NCBI GenBank assembly: GCA_030447725.1
Contig: JAUJOQ010000004.1
Location: 1 to 64,000 of the forward strand
DNA: 64,000 nt
Source: Thermoleophilaceae bacterium
GTDB lineage: Bacteria > Actinomycetota > Thermoleophilia > Solirubrobacterales > Thermoleophilaceae
Reading direction: 5' to 3'
Shown here: positions 36,040 through 45,308 of the stretch, piece by piece
How positions within the stretch are numbered: position 1 is the stretch's first letter
How the letters are laid out: each line of letters begins with the position of its first letter
Notes under the pieces: generated by a model
Told to the model about the DNA's origin: nothing
Databases searched by the model: none
Seen by the model: only the letters and a program-made list of their open reading frames with translations
Made by a program: the position numbers and the translations under genes

Positions 36040-37236
36040 GTGTCGACGTTCGAGGGTCAGGCGAATCCGGTTGATGGCCTCCACATCCATCTCCCGACTC
36101 CCGGGGACCACTATTCACCGGCTACCGGCAGCGCCCTGATGACGATCATCTACGAGCTCGCGCGCGAACACGAGAAGCGCGGAGGCGACACGCTTATCGT
36201 GGTCGGCCGCGGCACCCGCCACGACTATCCCGTCGGCACTCCGGTCGAGGTCGACTTCCCCCCGCTTCCGTCGCGGTCGCAGAAGCTCGTCGACGCGGGA
36301 CTCGGCCGTCTCGGGCTCCCGCGACGGTTCGGAGCCTCTCTCTACGAGCTGGCGCGTCATGTGATCGAGCGCGACTTCGAGGGACCGATCTTCGTGCACA
36401 ACAACCCGGCCGCCCTTCGCGTTCTGAGGCGGCACAGCCCCAATGCTCAGTTGTGCGTCTACCTCAACAACGTCGTCTTCCGCACCTACTCGCGGCGGGA
36501 GCTCCGTAGCGTCCTCGCCGACGTGGACCTCGCCATCTGCGTAAGCGACTTCATCGCCAACGATGTCGAACGCCGTGCCGGCGGCATGCGCGACAAGCTG
36601 GCCGTCGTCCACAACGGAGTCGACACGGGGCGTTTCCGGCCGGCCCCAAACGGAGGCGGGGGCCGGGAACCGGTCGTGCTCTTCCTCGGGCGGGTGGTGC
36701 CCGAGAAAGGACCGGACCTCCTCCTGCGTGCGGCGTGCAAGCTTGCCGACGAGAGACGGCCCTTCAAGGTCCGGATCGTTGGCAGCAGCGGCTTCGCCGC
36801 GACCGATCCGCTGTCTGCGTATGAGCGCGAGCTCCGGGCGATCGCGGCGCCGATCCGCGACCGCGTCCATTTCCAGCCGTTCATCGACCGGGCCGCCATC
36901 CTGGACGAGTACCGGTTGGCCTCCGTCTTCTGTGTCCCCTCCAACTGGGACGACCCCTGTCCGCTCACCGTACTCGAGGGACTCGCGTCGGGCCTGCCGA
37001 CCGTCGCCTCGCGCCGCGGCGGGATCCCTGAGATCGGAGGCGATGCCGCTCTCTACTTCGACCCACCGGATGTCGACTCGCTGGCCGAGCGGCTCGCCCA
37101 TCTGCTCGACGACGAGCAGGCCCGGAGCGAAAGGGGGGTGCGCGCCCGTGCCCGCGCGGAGACCTTCTCCTGGAGCGACCAGTATCTCGCCCTGCACGGC
37201 GCGCTCGCCGGCGGCGGACTGGCTGACGCGATCTGA
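36040..37236 (+). CDS. Glycosyltransferase family 4
   Basis: 398-residue GT-B enzyme. Starts GTG 36040 and has HLPTPGDHYSPATGSA near the N-terminus, FLGRVVPEKGPDLLLRAAC in the donor domain and a C-terminal SNWDDPCPLTVLEGLASGLP. Part of the rightward EPS operon, 8 bp after the FkbM gene. Confidence 0.88.
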   Translation: MSTFEGQANPVDGLHIHLPTPGDHYSPATGSALMTIIYELAREHEKRGGDTLIVVGRGTRHDYPVGTPVEVDFPPLPSRSQKLVDAGLGRLGLPRRFGASLYELARHVIERDFEGPIFVHNNPAALRVLRRHSPNAQLCVYLNNVVFRTYSRRELRSVLADVDLAICVSDFIANDVERRAGGMRDKLAVVHNGVDTGRFRPAPNGGGGREPVVLFLGRVVPEKGPDLLLRAACKLADERRPFKVRIVGSSGFAATDPLSAYERELRAIAAPIRDRVHFQPFIDRAAILDEYRLASVFCVPSNWDDPCPLTVLEGLASGLPTVASRRGGIPEIGGDAALYFDPPDVDSLAERLAHLLDDEQARSERGVRARARAETFSWSDQYLALHGALAGGGLADAI

Positions 37237-37240
37237 GGCG

Positions 37241-38053
37241 ATGCGCATGGATCCCCACGGTCACGCCGCTCAACCCGCGCGCTATTACGACGACTACTGG
37301 AGCGGCGTGACCTCCTGGAAGCCGACGGACCCACTCGACGAGGAGCTGAAGTCGTGGCTCGACGAGATCGTGAGGCCCGGCCTCACGGTGCTCGACGTCG
37401 GCTGCGGCGACGGGTCGCGCTACGGTGAGTCGCTCGTCGGCGCCGAGGTCGAGCTCCACGGCGTCGACGTCTCGCAGGTGGCGGTCGACGAGGCCTGCTC
37501 ACGAGGGCTCAAGGCCGTCCGCGCGGGTCTCGAGGAGCCGCTCCCTTTCGGTGACGAGCAGTTCGACGCCGCCATCTGCCTCGAGGTGCTCGAGCACCTC
37601 GTCGACCCGGAGTTTGCGGCTGGCGAGATCCACCGCGTCCTGCGCCCGGGGGGCGCGCTCCTGCTCAGCGTCCCGAACGTCGCTCATTGGAGGAGTCGCG
37701 CGGAGCTCGCCCTGCTGGGCCGCTTCGACCCGAAGGGGAGCCCGGTGACGGCCCGCCGCTACCCCTGGCGCGATCCGCACCTTCGGTTCTTCACGAGCCG
37801 GTCACTCGCCGACATGCTCCAAGACCGCGGGTTCACCGTGACCGCTCAGGGCGGGCTCGACACCCAGTTCCTGAATGCTGCGCCTTTGCTGCGGGGTATC
37901 GTGCGGCCCCCGACGATGCGGTGGCTCGACAGGCTGCTGCGGCGGATCGGCGCACGCTTCTACACGTTGCTCTCCGGCCGGTGCGTCGCATTGGCGGTGA
38001 AGCCCGCCGCAGCCGGAGCTGCCCCGGGCAAGGAGGCCGAGCCCGATTTGTAG
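37241..38053 (+). CDS. Class I SAM methyltransferase
   Basis: 270-residue methyltransferase. Motif I VLDVGCGDGSRYGESL and the acidic GVDVSQVAVDEACSRGLK follow, then CLEVLEHLVDPEFAAGEIHR and VLRPGGALLLSVPNVAHW. ATG 37241 is 4 bp after the previous stop. Likely modifies a glycan sugar or a lipid carrier; the substrate is not evident. Last gene of the rightward operon, convergent with the next. Confidence 0.85.
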   Translation: MRMDPHGHAAQPARYYDDYWSGVTSWKPTDPLDEELKSWLDEIVRPGLTVLDVGCGDGSRYGESLVGAEVELHGVDVSQVAVDEACSRGLKAVRAGLEEPLPFGDEQFDAAICLEVLEHLVDPEFAAGEIHRVLRPGGALLLSVPNVAHWRSRAELALLGRFDPKGSPVTARRYPWRDPHLRFFTSRSLADMLQDRGFTVTAQGGLDTQFLNAAPLLRGIVRPPTMRWLDRLLRRIGARFYTLLSGRCVALAVKPAAAGAAPGKEAEPDL

Positions 38054-39235
38054 TTAGCTCTGGCGCCGCAGGACGGCTCGAGCAAGCCGGCGTGGCGGGC
38101 GAAACCGGCGCGCGCGCCGCAGCCGCGAGACCTCCGGCCGCGAACGAGAACGCCATGGCGGCAGCCCCTCGAGCAGCGCGTCCCACTCCGCGCCGGCCGC
38201 CTCATTGCTGTGCACCCAGTCCGCCGGCGGGGGACGGCCACCGGCGCGGACAAGCCGCACGACGAGTTCGGCGTAGCGGTCCCGCGGCGCGGCGGAGATG
38301 CCCGGGCGGACGCTGAGCTCCGCCGGCAGCACGCCGTCGACGGCCGCGACGGGCAGACGGCTTGCGCAGGCTTCGAGAGCGACGAGCGGATATCCCTCGG
38401 TGTAGGACGGCAGGAGAAAGAGCTGCCACTCGCGCATCCTCCGGGCGAGCGCTGCGCTTGGAAGCTCACCGAGCACGTCGATCTGGCCCCCGACGCCCGC
38501 ACGCGCCGCCGCCTCGTCGAGCGCCGCCCGCTGCACGGAGTCGAATGGCCCGACGAGCTCCGCGCGTGTGTCGACACCCTCGCCGGCGAGCCGTGCCAGC
38601 ACGACCGGGATCTCGAGCACCCCCTTCGAGCGCTCGAGGCGCCCGACGAAGCCCAGACGCACGGGTGGCCTCTCAGAGCGCGCGCCGTCGCCGGGCGCGA
38701 AGCGTGACCGGTCGACGGATGGCGGCAGCACCACGACCTGGTCCTGGCCAGCGCCCTGGGCCCTCAGCGCGTCGGCGGCGTCCGCGCGCAGAACGACCAG
38801 CCTGTCGGCAGTCGCCAGGTGGCTGTCGAAGCGTCCGAGCCCGCGGCCATGGAAGACGATCACCGTCCTGGCTCCGCCGGCGGCCCGCTGCGCCAGCCTG
38901 CCGGCGGCGTAGTCGTTCAGGTGTACCACGCAGACGTCCTGTGGACCGAGGCGCCCGAGCGTTCGGCGGAGGCCGGCACTCCAGTCATCGCCCCAGTCGC
39001 GATAGCGCGGCCCGGAGGTGAGGGAGCGATGCTCGACGACCTCGAGCGGAGGGCTCGCCACCGTCCTGTGACGCGGGCCGACGACGTGGACGCTGGAGCG
39101 ACCCGCGCAACGGGAGCGGCGCACGGCGGCAAGTGGCCAGCGCTCGAGCTGCGACTCCGCCCAACGCTCGAAGGTCTGCCCGAGATGGCGTGGGTCGTAT
39201 GGAAAGACGTGCAGGATCTGACGCGGATCGGTCAT
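38054..39235 (-). CDS. Glycosyltransferase family 4
   Basis: 393-residue GT-B enzyme transcribed leftward. Landmarks are HVFPYDPRHLGQTFERWAES at the N-terminus, LGFVGRLERSKGVLEIPVVL and LPSYTEGYPLVALEACASRL. ATG 39235. Stop TAA lies directly against the stop of the convergent methyltransferase. Part of the central region where direction alternates between operons. Confidence 0.86.
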   Translation of the reverse strand: MTDPRQILHVFPYDPRHLGQTFERWAESQLERWPLAAVRRSRCAGRSSVHVVGPRHRTVASPPLEVVEHRSLTSGPRYRDWGDDWSAGLRRTLGRLGPQDVCVVHLNDYAAGRLAQRAAGGARTVIVFHGRGLGRFDSHLATADRLVVLRADAADALRAQGAGQDQVVVLPPSVDRSRFAPGDGARSERPPVRLGFVGRLERSKGVLEIPVVLARLAGEGVDTRAELVGPFDSVQRAALDEAAARAGVGGQIDVLGELPSAALARRMREWQLFLLPSYTEGYPLVALEACASRLPVAAVDGVLPAELSVRPGISAAPRDRYAELVVRLVRAGGRPPPADWVHSNEAAGAEWDALLEGLPPWRSRSRPEVSRLRRARRFRPPRRLARAVLRRQS

Positions 39236-39354
39236 GGGTGAACGCTCTGCCGGCGTGGCCGTGGCATGCTCGTCGATCGCCGGGCTGCGCATGCGGCAGG
39301 AGTGTTTCACTCCGGGGCGGTAGTCCCCTGAGGTGCCAGTATGCCGCTGCGTCG

Positions 39355-40914
39355 ATGTCCGGCGAAGATGGAGATCAAGAAGAGGGAGCGGGCCTCGAGC
39401 CGCGCGAGCTGCAGTCGCGCGCGCTCCGGGGCGCCACTTGGTCGTCGGTGTCGAGCATATTGGCGCTGCCACTGGCGATCGCCGTCAGCATCGTCCTGGC
39501 GCGCAACCTCGGGCCGGAGGGCTATGCCCGGTTTGCGTACCTGACGTTCACCGTCCCGCTGCTGATCTCGTTCAGCGACCTCGGCTTCGCGCATTCGATC
39601 AACCGCGCAGTCAGCCAGGCCTTCGCGAGCGGAGACCTCGAGCGCACGCGGGAGCTGCTCGGCAAGGCGCTCGGCTGGAACCTGCTCCGGCTGCCCTTCC
39701 TGTGCGCGTTCGTGCTCGCGCTCGCCCGGCCGAGTCTGCTGGGGGCAGCCCTCGTGGTGGCGTTCCTCGCGATCTCCACCGGCGGCGCAGGGCTCGTGTT
39801 CTCGCTCCAGGCCGAGAACCGCGGCGCGGCGCTTGCCAAGGTCGCCTTTCTCGGCAGCGTCGCCGTCGCCGTCGCCGCCGTCGCCGCGGCGCTGCTCGGT
39901 GCCGAGCCGACCACTGTGTGGGCGGCCTCGTTTGCTGCCGGCGCCCTCGTGGCGCCCGCCTGGTTGTTCGCGAGCAGTCCGCGGCTGCGCCGCGCCGCCT
40001 TGACGCCTCGCCTTCCCCTGGGGCTCCGCGGCGGCTTCTGGCGCTTTGCCATCCTCGCGCTCGCCACCACGACCGGCGATCTGCTCGTTTTCTCGCGCTC
40101 CGAGGTCCTCATCCTTGAGGCGCTCGGCGAGCAGCAGGCGCTCGCCGTATTCGCGCTTGCGTACGGGCTCTCGCAGCGGCTCACGACGCCGATCGACACG
40201 CTGCTCGGCCCCTTGACGACAGCGCTGTCGGCGCTGCGAGGCGCGCACCCGACGAGATTCCGTGCCGGCTTCGAGCGCGCGCTGCGGCTCTCCTCCGTCG
40301 CGGTAGCGTTCTTGGCCGGGGCGGCGCTCGTCGGCACGTCGCTTCTGGCCCCGCTGATGTACGGCGAGTCATACGCGGGCGTGGGACTCGCCTTCACCGC
40401 GCTCGCCGCTGTCTCCCTGATCCAGTCGATGGCACAGCCCTATACGGCGCTCGCGTACGCGAGCGGCACCCCGGGGCTGCTCCTGCGGGCGTTGGGGGTG
40501 GCCCTCGTGGCGGACGTCGTGGTGGCGTTCGCGTTGATCCCGCCGCTGGGACTCTGGGGCGCGGTGATCGCGAACGCCACCGGCGGGTTCGTGGCGCTAG
40601 TGCTCACGATCAGAGCAGTCGCGGGGCCGGCAAGTCTTGCGCGAGCGGAAGTGTCGGTGGTGCAGCTCGCCGCCGTCACGCTGGTCTCGTGCGCCACCGC
40701 CTACGCCGCCGGCATCGCCGGAGGAGCCCTGCATGCCGGGATCGGCGCGCTGGCCGCGTTCGCGGCCGGCACGGCGGCGTTCCTCTCGCTCGCGGCGGCG
40801 GTCGGCGGGCTGCTGCCGAGGGCGGACGTCGAAGTCGTCCTGCGCGGTATGCCGCGCCGGCTGGCGTTCGCCTCCCGGGCCGCGGCACTCGTGACGCGCG
40901 CGAGCTCACACTAG
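39355..40914 (+). CDS. Flippase (Wzx/MATE-type polysaccharide transporter)
   Basis: 519-residue integral membrane protein with about 12-14 helices, of the MOP exporter superfamily that translocates lipid-linked oligosaccharide. Landmarks are IAVSIVLARNLGPEGYARFA near the N-terminus and SDLGFAHSINRAVSQAFASG. ATG 39355 follows a short Glu-rich N-terminus (SGEDGDQEEGAGLEPREL). Expected partner of the phosphoglycosyltransferase and the ligase fusion, both encoded in this locus. Confidence 0.88.
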   Translation: MSGEDGDQEEGAGLEPRELQSRALRGATWSSVSSILALPLAIAVSIVLARNLGPEGYARFAYLTFTVPLLISFSDLGFAHSINRAVSQAFASGDLERTRELLGKALGWNLLRLPFLCAFVLALARPSLLGAALVVAFLAISTGGAGLVFSLQAENRGAALAKVAFLGSVAVAVAAVAAALLGAEPTTVWAASFAAGALVAPAWLFASSPRLRRAALTPRLPLGLRGGFWRFAILALATTTGDLLVFSRSEVLILEALGEQQALAVFALAYGLSQRLTTPIDTLLGPLTTALSALRGAHPTRFRAGFERALRLSSVAVAFLAGAALVGTSLLAPLMYGESYAGVGLAFTALAAVSLIQSMAQPYTALAYASGTPGLLLRALGVALVADVVVAFALIPPLGLWGAVIANATGGFVALVLTIRAVAGPASLARAEVSVVQLAAVTLVSCATAYAAGIAGGALHAGIGALAAFAAGTAAFLSLAAAVGGLLPRADVEVVLRGMPRRLAFASRAAALVTRASSH

Positions 40915-40952
40915 GTGATGCACCGGATCAGGACCTAGGCGCAGGTGAAGCG

Positions 40953-41825
40953 CTACGGGCCGTTGCTTGCGGCCACGCTGGCAGGATGGCGCTGGTCGAC
41001 GCGCGCGTCTAACCCAAGCCGGCGTAGGTCTCGAAGGCATTCCTTGGAGGTGTAGGGCGGATGTGTCTCTACGAGAATGTGCCTCACGCTCGAAGCCCAC
41101 GCGGCCCCGTCGGCGAGTACTTCCCGCTCCGCCCCCTCGATGTCCATCTTGAGCAGGTCGATATCGCCGCCACCCAGCTGCTTGAGGAGTCCGGCGACAG
41201 TAATGGCTGGAGCCGTGCGGTCGCCGGCTTGTGAGATGACGTACGCGTTCGTGTCTGCGGTGTCGTATGTCACGATGCCCTCGGTGGCCGCTACGCCGCC
41301 GTGGATGATCCTGGCGCTCGCCACGTGCGCTGTGTTGAGTCGCGCCAGTCGGGCGTTGTGCTCATCGAGCTCAACGCCGACGATGGTGGGCTCCGGATAC
41401 GTCAGGCCATAATCCAGCACCGTCAGCCCTATGTTTGCGCCGAGATCGACGATGACCGGTCGCTCTGGAAGATTCCAGGGTGACCGGTGATAGCCGGCTC
41501 CGAAGGTGTCGTCAACCGGGAAGACGTCGGCGGTGCCGGGGCGCACCTGGATCGGCATGCCCTGGACCTCAATCGTGACCTCCGGTCCCTTGAAGCAGAG
41601 CTTCTCTACAACCTCGGCCGGTGTCATACCGATGATGCGGCCGAGATCATCGGCGCGGGCTGGATCCAAGCCGATCACCGAAGTGACAGGTCCGCGTCGC
41701 TCCGCCCAGCCGGCATGAGCGGACCCCACTTGCGGACGTTGACGGCGTAGCGTCTTCGCTCTTGGATCCGCCGAGTCGCTGATCGTGCCTTCCGGGCAGC
41801 CCGCCACATCAGCCGATTGAAACAT
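40953..41825 (-). CDS. FkbM-family methyltransferase
   Basis: 290-residue SAM-dependent methyltransferase. Motif I is VIVDLGANIGLTVLDYGLTY and VELDEHNARLARLNT follows; the FkbM core LLKMDIEGAEREVLADGAAW is clear. The N-terminal 45 residues before the first family-like segment are Arg-rich and may not be coding; GTG 41678 is an alternative start. Last gene of the leftward operon, 54 bp after a glycosyltransferase. Target probably a glycan sugar. Confidence 0.82.
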   Translation of the reverse strand: MFQSADVAGCPEGTISDSADPRAKTLRRQRPQVGSAHAGWAERRGPVTSVIGLDPARADDLGRIIGMTPAEVVEKLCFKGPEVTIEVQGMPIQVRPGTADVFPVDDTFGAGYHRSPWNLPERPVIVDLGANIGLTVLDYGLTYPEPTIVGVELDEHNARLARLNTAHVASARIIHGGVAATEGIVTYDTADTNAYVISQAGDRTAPAITVAGLLKQLGGGDIDLLKMDIEGAEREVLADGAAWASSVRHILVETHPPYTSKECLRDLRRLGLDARVDQRHPASVAASNGP

Positions 41826-41879
41826 CTTGGAGCAGGACGGCCTCTGCCATGCAGGCGGCGGGATGTGCCGGTTCAGCGA

Positions 41880-42992
41880 TCAATCGCCGACTCCCCGGGC
41901 GAAGCGGACGATCGGCTGGCTCGCCGTCAGCCAGTCGAAGCGATCCAACGCCAATGCACGCCCAGACTGGCCGAGCGCGCCGGCGCGTTGGCCGTCGGAC
42001 AGGAGTGCGATGCACGCTTGAGTGAAGTCGGCCGGCTCGTCCGCCCTCACGAACGCGCCGTCCGCGTCGAACCCCTCGGCGCCGGTCGAGGTCGAGACGA
42101 CCGCCGCGCCGCTCGCCAGCGCCTCGCCGAACTTCACCCGCGCCCCGATGCCGTTCACGATCGGCACCACGACGATGCGGACACCGCCGAGGAAGCGCGC
42201 CAGATCGTCGATCCTCCCCACATGCTCGACGCGCGGCTGAGCGAGCAGGACAGGGGGCGGCTCACCCGGGCCGGCCAGCAGCAGGCGCGCGTCCGGAGCC
42301 GCCTCGGCCACGTCGGGCCATACCCGCTCCGCCAGCCATTCCGCGCCCTCGCTGTTGGGGCCGTGCCCCCACGCTCCGAAGAACGCGAGAGCGGGGGCCG
42401 GATCTGGTGAGACTGCCTCGTCGGGCCACTCCTCCGGGTCTATACCGTGGCCCGCGACCTCCACGCGCCCTGACGGGACGACGTCGAGCAGCGTCCGGCG
42501 CTCTTCTTGCGAGCAGGCGGTGGCCATCGCTGCCCTGCGCAGCGCAGCGCGCTCGCGCGTTCGCCACACGCTGGTGCGCGGTTTGTCGCCACGCAGTCGG
42601 TGCCAGCGCGAGTTCACGTTGTGGAAGTCGAGCAGCCACGGGATGCGGCGGCGGGTGAGTGCCCGGCGCACGTGCGGCACCGATTCGATGTGCGCGACCA
42701 CCGCCGCGGTGAAGCCGCCGTCCGCGAGGAAGTGGTCGAGCGAGGGATCCGCGAGCAGGCCGCGCAGGCGCAGCGTGCCGAAGCGCTGCACCGGCGCGAG
42801 GTCGCGCAGGCTCGCGTCGTCCTGTGGCCCGGCGAGCGTCGCGACGCGGACGTCGATGCCCGCCTCGCGGAGAGCGCGGATCTGGTGGTACTGGCGGCGG
42901 TGGCCGCCTCCCCCGAGCCGGTCCGGGGTCTCCGCGCTCAGCCAGGCGACTCGCGGCTCGGTCGCCGGTGCGCTCGCGCCCAGGCCGCTCAT
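41880..42992 (-). CDS. Glycosyltransferase family 4
   Basis: 370-residue GT-B glycosyltransferase. LLDFHNVNSRWHRLRGDKPR near the middle is a feature of a GT4 branch seen with surface glycans; GGVRIVVVPIVNGIGARVKF and EALASGAAVVSTSTGAEGFD form the donor side. ATG 42992 overlaps the preceding gene (ATGA). Leftward EPS operon. Confidence 0.86.
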   Translation of the reverse strand: MSGLGASAPATEPRVAWLSAETPDRLGGGGHRRQYHQIRALREAGIDVRVATLAGPQDDASLRDLAPVQRFGTLRLRGLLADPSLDHFLADGGFTAAVVAHIESVPHVRRALTRRRIPWLLDFHNVNSRWHRLRGDKPRTSVWRTRERAALRRAAMATACSQEERRTLLDVVPSGRVEVAGHGIDPEEWPDEAVSPDPAPALAFFGAWGHGPNSEGAEWLAERVWPDVAEAAPDARLLLAGPGEPPPVLLAQPRVEHVGRIDDLARFLGGVRIVVVPIVNGIGARVKFGEALASGAAVVSTSTGAEGFDADGAFVRADEPADFTQACIALLSDGQRAGALGQSGRALALDRFDWLTASQPIVRFARGVGD

Positions 42993-44188
42993 CTCCGCGC
43001 CCGCGCCAGCTGTCGCTTCAGGCGCCGGCGGACGCGTCCGCCGGTGGCCTCCTGCCAGATGCGCTCGACCGTCCGCGCGTCGCGGTCGCGCGAGAAGCTC
43101 TCCTCGACGTGCCGCCGCCCCGCGTCGGCGAGGCGGCGCCGCTCCTGCGGCGAGCGCAGCAGCCGTCCGATCGCAGCCGCGAGCGCGTCGGGATCCGCCG
43201 GCGAGACCAACAGCCCGGTGCGGCCGTCCTCGACCAGCTCGAGCACGCCGCCGGCGGCGGCGGCGACGAGCGCCCTGCGGCTGGCCATCGCCTCGAGCAC
43301 GACGTTGCCGTAGGGCTCGGGCAGAGTCGAGGCGTGCACGACGACGTCGAGGTCGCGGTAGACCTGCCAGACGTCCTCCTGGAAGCCGAGGAAGCGCACG
43401 CGACCGTCGAGGCCGAGGCTCGTGGCCTGTCGGCGGAGCTCACGCGCGAAGGGCTCCTCGCCGAACAGCGGCGCGCCGGCGAGCACGAACTCCGCATCGG
43501 GAAACTCCGGGACGAGCGTCGCGGCGGCAGCCAGGAAGACGTCCTGTCCCTTCCACGGGGCGATGCGGCCGACAAGGCCGACGCGCGGTGCGCCGTCCGC
43601 AGGCCGCTCGGCGGGGTCGTCCGGCAGCTCCACTCCCTGGTGGATGACCGCCACGTCCCCGCGGTCGAGGGTGCGCGCGGCGCTGGCGGAGACGGCCACT
43701 ATCCGATGCGGGAGGATGCGGGCCGCCAGGCGGACGAGCGGCACCGCGGCCGCGGGCAGGTAGGGCGAGGAGATGTGGTCGCGCACGTGCCAGACGACCC
43801 GGGCGCGCGCAAGCCGTCCGGCGAGCCCTCCGACCAGGTGGGCCTTCAGCGTGTTCGTGTGCACGACGTCGACCTCGCGCTTGTGGAAGAGGCCGGCGAG
43901 GCCGGCTACGGCGCGACCGGCGCGGGCGAGCACCAGCGGGTGGGCGAGACCTGCGGCGCCGAGCGCCTCCTTGCGCCGGTCGACCACGCTGCGGTCGAGC
44001 GGATGGACGACCACCTCGACGTCGAGGGCTCGCAGCCGCTCGGCCAGCGGGCCGTCCTCGCCGAGCACGACGATCGGCTCCACCGAGCCGCGGTCGAGGC
44101 GCTCGACGATCCAGAGCAGTGAGAACTCGGCGCCGCCCATACGGGCGACGTGGCTCACGATTGCGACGCGCAGCCGGCGCTCAGCCAC
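42989..44188 (-). CDS. Glycosyltransferase family 4
   Basis: 399-residue GT-B enzyme. VAIVSHVARMGGAEFSLLWI at the N-terminus, VGRIAPWKGQDVFLAAAATL and LPEPYGNVVLEAMASRRALV (EX7E-like) in the donor domain. GTG 44188 overlaps the previous stop by 8 bp. Leftward EPS operon. Confidence 0.87.
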   Translation of the reverse strand: MAERRLRVAIVSHVARMGGAEFSLLWIVERLDRGSVEPIVVLGEDGPLAERLRALDVEVVVHPLDRSVVDRRKEALGAAGLAHPLVLARAGRAVAGLAGLFHKREVDVVHTNTLKAHLVGGLAGRLARARVVWHVRDHISSPYLPAAAVPLVRLAARILPHRIVAVSASAARTLDRGDVAVIHQGVELPDDPAERPADGAPRVGLVGRIAPWKGQDVFLAAAATLVPEFPDAEFVLAGAPLFGEEPFARELRRQATSLGLDGRVRFLGFQEDVWQVYRDLDVVVHASTLPEPYGNVVLEAMASRRALVAAAAGGVLELVEDGRTGLLVSPADPDALAAAIGRLLRSPQERRRLADAGRRHVEESFSRDRDARTVERIWQEATGGRVRRRLKRQLARARR

Positions 44189-45308
44189 GCTCGAGCACCT
44201 CCCGGTACATCCGGTCGCAGCCGTCGGCGACCCGCTCCCACGAGAGTTCCTGGACAGCACGTCGCCGGCCTCGAGCTGCCAGCTCCGTCCTGCGGGCTGG
44301 ATCGCGCAGGAGCCCCCCGAGCTTTTGGGCGAGGTCGTCGACGTCGCCCTCACGCACCAACTCGCCGCAGCCCCCCAGCACCTCGGGCAGCGAGCCCGAG
44401 TTCGAGGCGACAACCGGGGTGCCGGCCGCGAGCGCCTGTGCTGCGACGCGCCCGAACTGCTCCTTCCAGTTCTCCTGTGTCAGCGACGGCACGACCACCG
44501 CGTCGTAGCGGCGGATGCGCTCGAGGGCGTCCTCCTGCGATACCGCTCCCGCGAAGGCGACGCGGGAGCCGAGCCCGAGCTGGGCGACCAACTCGCGCAG
44601 CTGCGCCTCCTGCGGTCCGGCGCCGACCAGCTCGAGCGACGCGTCGAGGCCGTCCGCGGCGCGGGCAAAGGCGCGAACGGCGACCTCCGCGCCCTTCTCG
44701 GGCACAAGCCGCCCCAGGAACCCCGCCCGCACCCGCCCGTCGGCCTCGGAGGCGGTGGGTGGTGGCGCCGGCTCGACCAGCGAGACGCCGAGCGGCAGCA
44801 CGTGCAGCTCGCCTCCGAACCCCTTCGCCCGCAGCACCTCTCCCGCTTCGCTCGAGCACGGGTAGGCGGCGGCGGCGGCCGCGTACGCGCGGCGCTCGAA
44901 TTGCCGGAACGGCGGCGGGTAGCGCTTGAGGATGTTCTGCGCGGTGTACATGCAGACACGTGCGCCCGCCGCCTCGCGCCCGATCGCGCGCAGCGCGGCC
45001 GCGACCGCGAGGCTGTAGGGCTCTTCGTGCAGGTCCACTATCTGCGGGCGCACCTCGCCCAGGACGCGGCGAAACGGGGCGCTTGCGTACCAGAACAGGA
45101 TCGGGTGCCGGCGCCCGCGGACGGGCACCATGTGTACCGGGAGCTCGGGATCGGGCGTCGCCTGCACGGTGCTGCCGCCCTCGGGCCAGCAGGGCGGGCA
45201 GACCAGGTGGACGTCGTAGCCGTGGCGGTCGCGCAGCAGTCGCTCGCGCTCGCGGTACTCCTCGACGACACCGCTGTGGTAGACGCGCAGCACGCGCACG
45301 CCGTTCAC
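44181..45308 (-). CDS. Glycosyltransferase family 4
   Basis: 375-residue GT-B enzyme with YHSGVVEEYRERERLLRDRH near the N-terminus, FLGRLVPEKGAEVAVRAFAR and VVPSLTQENWKEQFGRVAAQ in the donor domain, and a Glu-containing end. GTG 45308 overlaps the fusion gene's stop by 4 bp. Leftward EPS operon. Confidence 0.87.
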   Translation of the reverse strand: MNGVRVLRVYHSGVVEEYRERERLLRDRHGYDVHLVCPPCWPEGGSTVQATPDPELPVHMVPVRGRRHPILFWYASAPFRRVLGEVRPQIVDLHEEPYSLAVAAALRAIGREAAGARVCMYTAQNILKRYPPPFRQFERRAYAAAAAAYPCSSEAGEVLRAKGFGGELHVLPLGVSLVEPAPPPTASEADGRVRAGFLGRLVPEKGAEVAVRAFARAADGLDASLELVGAGPQEAQLRELVAQLGLGSRVAFAGAVSQEDALERIRRYDAVVVPSLTQENWKEQFGRVAAQALAAGTPVVASNSGSLPEVLGGCGELVREGDVDDLAQKLGGLLRDPARRTELAARGRRRAVQELSWERVADGCDRMYREVLERG